6,523 nt of DNA from an uncultured Clostridia bacterium (GTDB lineage Bacteria; Bacillota; Clostridia; Christensenellales; UBA1242): positions 1 through 6,523 of the forward strand of contig CALWFX010000062.1 in the NCBI GenBank assembly GCA_944377765.1, in the 5' to 3' direction. This document shows positions 4,627-6,523 of the stretch, piece after piece. The first letter of the stretch is position 1; each line of letters begins with the position of its first letter. The position numbers were made by a program, and so were the translations under genes. The notes beneath the pieces were generated by a model, which had not been told where the DNA came from, did not search any database, and saw only the letters and a list, made by a program, of their open reading frames with translations.

Positions 4627-5723
4627 TTTTTTACTTCAAGCCCAAGAATTGCTGTAAGACAAGTGGTTTCAAGCAAAAGTCGAACAGACAAAGTGTAGCG
4701 AAGTTCATTTTCTGCAGAAGAAAAAACTTGCATATATCTTATCAAATCTTTTTCTTCAAAAAGGTCTGCTTGCTCTTTAAACTTTTCAAACACATCATTA
4801 GGTAAATTTAAAATATCGTTTGCATCTTTACAGGTTTTACAAACAAGCAAATTTCTTGCATGCTTCGATAAATCTTTTGCAAAGACAGCCAAATTTTTAC
4901 CTTCTTTTTCAATTTTGTCAATAAGTGAAAGAATATTTCCAACTTCCCTATCTTTAATTTCCTTAAAGAAAGATAAAATTAAATCATAGTCAGTTGTTCC
5001 CAAAATTTCCAATGTTTGCTCTTTTGTGATATTCCCCTGACAGTATGAAGCAATTGAATCTGCAATCGACAAAGTATCTCTAACACTTCCTTCTCCTGCT
5101 GTTGCAATAAGTTTTAAACTTTCTTCATCATATTTAATATTCTCTTTATCAAAAATTTTTGCAAGATGTTTCATAAGGTCAGATACTGACACCAAATGAA
5201 AATCAAATCTGACACATCTTGAAAGAATTGTTTGTGGAAGTTTATGTGCTTCAGTTGTTGCCAAAATGAAAATTATGTGTTCAGGTGGTTCTTCCAAAGT
5301 TTTCAAAAGTGCATTAAAGGCTGAATCTGTAAGCATATGCACTTCGTCAATGATATATACCTTGTATTTTGCACCAACTGGCAAAAACTTAACTTTTTCT
5401 CTTATTTCACGCACATCATCAACTTTGTTGTTTGATGCCGCATCCATTTCAATTATGTTAATGTCATTATCCTTTTGAAGATTTAAGCAATTTTCACATT
5501 TTCCACAAGGCGAGCCATTCACAGGAGTTAAACAGTTAACCGCAAGAGCAAAAATTTTGGCAACGCTTGTCTTTCCTGTTCCGCGAGTGCCAGTGAAAAG
5601 ATAGGCGTGTCCAATATGATTGTTCATAATTTGATTTTGAAGTGTTTTTGTGATATGTTCTTGCCCTATAACTTCATCAAATGTTTTTGGTCTATACTTT
5701 CTGTAAAGTGATATATGCTCCAT
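4620..5723 (-). CDS. dnaX: DNA polymerase III subunit gamma/tau, short (gamma-like) zero-frame product
   Basis: DnaX is the ATPase subunit of the clamp loader that puts the beta sliding clamp on primed DNA. The 367-residue product covers clamp-loader domains I-III. It starts with YRKYRPKTFDEVIGQ (7-21). Walker A is GTRGTGKT (45-52). A zinc site uses C64, C73, C76 and C79. Walker B is YIIDEVHM (123-130) with D126-E127. Sensor 1 is ATTEAHKLP (155-163), the SRC motif with arginine finger R169 is at 168-170, and sensor 2 is GEGSVRD with R215. A helical collar-type domain follows to the end. The frame stops at TGA right after nine A's, far shorter than a typical Bacillota DnaX (over 500 residues) but about the length of E. 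coli gamma domains I-III. GGAG lies 5 bases before the ATG at 5723, 15 bases after tpiA, which suggests co-transcription. Confidence 0.95.
   Translation of the reverse strand: MEHISLYRKYRPKTFDEVIGQEHITKTLQNQIMNNHIGHAYLFTGTRGTGKTSVAKIFALAVNCLTPVNGSPCGKCENCLNLQKDNDINIIEMDAASNNKVDDVREIREKVKFLPVGAKYKVYIIDEVHMLTDSAFNALLKTLEEPPEHIIFILATTEAHKLPQTILSRCVRFDFHLVSVSDLMKHLAKIFDKENIKYDEESLKLIATAGEGSVRDTLSIADSIASYCQGNITKEQTLEILGTTDYDLILSFFKEIKDREVGNILSLIDKIEKEGKNLAVFAKDLSKHARNLLVCKTCKDANDILNLPNDVFEKFKEQADLFEEKDLIRYMQVFSSAENELRYTLSVRLLLETTCLTAILGLEVKKN
4624..4632 (-). promoter_or_regulatory. A9 slippery site: probable programmed -1 frameshift or transcriptional slippage in dnaX
   Basis: Read in the dnaX frame the sequence is GTA AAA AAA AAC TGA. 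It contains both A AAA AAA and A AAA AAC, two classical X XXY YYZ slippery heptamers in the correct phase. A slip of -1, or a transcript with one extra A, continues into the DnaX C-terminal frame (AAA CTG AAA ATT). The only stretch where both frames are open is the few bases between TGA at 4638-4636 (-1 frame) and TGA at 4622-4620 (zero frame), that is, the A-run itself. E. coli dnaX uses A AAA AAG for ribosomal slippage, and Thermus dnaX uses a run of A's for transcriptional slippage. I see no strong internal Shine-Dalgarno upstream of the run. Confidence 0.75.
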
Positions 5724-5738
5724 TTTTTCTCCAATTAA

Positions 5739-6488
5739 TCAATAATTTTCTCTTGCAATAACTGCAAAATTATCAACATTCAAACTTGCTCCGCCAATTA
5801 AAGCACCATTAAGGCAAGCAAGTGAAATTATCTTTTTATAATTTTGAATATCAATACTTCCGCCATACACAACATTGATTTGTTGCCCGGCCTTGTCAGA
5901 ATAAAGATATGCTATTTCCTTTCGAATAAGTTCAACCATTTTTTGAATATCTTTTAAAGTTGCTGTTTTGCCTGTTCCGATTGCCCAAATTGGCTCGTAT
6001 GCAATAATAACACCTTCAAGTTCATTTTCGTATATTCCTTTAAGTGCATCATCAAGTTCTTTTTTAACAACAGCACATGCTTGTTTTGCTTGACGAGATG
6101 CCAAGTCTTCACCAATACAAAGAATAACTTTCAGCCCATTTGCAAGAGCAGTTTTAATTTTTTTGTTAACAAGCCTATCAGTTTCTTTAAATTTGGTTCT
6201 TCTTTCAGAATGCCCAACAATAACATATTCCACACCCAAGTCTTTAAGCATTGAAGCAGAAACTTCACCAGTAAAAGCACCTTTTTCTTCTGAAGAAACA
6301 TTCTGTGCTCCCAAACTTACCTTACTTCCATCTAAAAATTGCTTTGCAACACAAAGATGAGTGAAAGGTGGACAAACAATAATTTGATTTTTACTTTCAC
6401 TTGTTTTTGTTGCAAGTGCCATTGAATAGGTTTTCATTTCACTTGGAGTTGTGTTCATTTTAAAATTAGAAATAATTATTTTCTTCAT
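5739..6488 (-). CDS. tpiA: Triosephosphate isomerase
   Basis: This glycolytic enzyme interconverts dihydroxyacetone phosphate and glyceraldehyde 3-phosphate in the cytosol. The 249-residue product has the full TIM-barrel length. Catalytic residues are all present: N8 and K10 in NFKMN, H93 in VGHSERR (91-97), and E165 in AYEPIWAIGTGKTA (163-176), which also supplies the mobile loop 6. The phosphate-gripping loops VVYGGSI (206-212) and NGALIGGASL (227-236) are intact. Two small departures from the usual motifs are NFKMN instead of NWKMN, and Asn227 where DGxLVGGASL-type motifs have Asp. The ATG at 6488 is supported by AAAGGAG 5 bases upstream. TGA ends the gene 15 bases before dnaX, so it probably heads the replication/repair cluster. 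A GATACT at 6520-6515 could be a -10 element, but its -35 would lie outside the window. Confidence 0.97.
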   Translation of the reverse strand: MKKIIISNFKMNTTPSEMKTYSMALATKTSESKNQIIVCPPFTHLCVAKQFLDGSKVSLGAQNVSSEEKGAFTGEVSASMLKDLGVEYVIVGHSERRTKFKETDRLVNKKIKTALANGLKVILCIGEDLASRQAKQACAVVKKELDDALKGIYENELEGVIIAYEPIWAIGTGKTATLKDIQKMVELIRKEIAYLYSDKAGQQINVVYGGSIDIQNYKKIISLACLNGALIGGASLNVDNFAVIARENY

Positions 6489-6523
6489 TACTGCTCCTTT
6501 CTTTTAACTATAAAGTATCAATA

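Noticed and set aside
1..6523. CRISPR array, insertion sequence, tRNA or SRP RNA gene
   Set aside because: I saw no regularly spaced repeats, transposase frames, tRNA cloverleaf or SRP RNA-like stretch in the intergenic regions. The SRP RNA gene often found near dnaX is absent here.

Overview
This window looks like a chromosomal housekeeping segment from an AT-rich, low-GC Gram-positive-type bacterium (Bacillota or a relative, possibly an uncultured gut lineage). That placement is inferred from the dnaX-ybaB-recR order, strong GGAGG-type ribosome binding sites, SigA-type promoters, AT-rich intrinsic terminators and a BspA-type leucine-rich-repeat gene; the genus cannot be read from the sequence. 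TGA acts as a stop: tpiA and ybaB both end in TGA where their families normally end, and Trp is TGG, so the Mycoplasma/Spiroplasma code is unlikely. Every gene I can support lies on the minus strand, so transcription runs from high to low coordinates.

Layout in transcription order. (1) 6488-3336 is a tight cluster: tpiA (triosephosphate isomerase), dnaX (clamp-loader subunit), a DnaX C-terminal domain in the -1 frame, ybaB (nucleoid-associated protein) and recR (recombinational repair). Gaps between successive genes are 1 to about 40 bases. (2) 3335-3117 is an AT-rich intergenic stretch holding a hairpin (probable terminator), three DnaA-box-like 9-mers and a strong promoter. (3) 3116-2502 encodes a 204-residue BspA-type leucine-rich-repeat protein with no signal peptide, followed by a clear terminator. 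(4) 2407-626 is argS, whose likely promoter is built into the preceding terminator. (5) 430-299 is a 43-codon gene with its own promoter, near-perfect Shine-Dalgarno and terminator. (6) 177-1 is the first 59 codons of a HicB-like protein that runs off the window.

The most striking feature is in dnaX. The zero-frame gene stops after 367 codons, about the size of clamp-loader domains I-III (the gamma form in E. coli). The stop lies directly behind a run of nine A residues. The -1 frame is closed by TGA just before this run and open for 113 codons after it. That frame encodes a domain resembling the DnaX C-terminal region and has no plausible start of its own. This is the arrangement expected for programmed -1 frameshifting or transcriptional slippage giving a short gamma-like product (367 aa) and a long tau-like product (about 479 aa). 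A one-base homopolymer sequencing error is the main alternative.

The cluster combines replication (dnaX), recombination repair (recR) and a DNA-binding protein (ybaB), as is common in Bacillota, with the glycolytic gene tpiA placed directly in front. argS, the small gene and the HicB-like gene each appear to be separate transcription units. I found no tRNA, rRNA, CRISPR array, insertion sequence or transposase.
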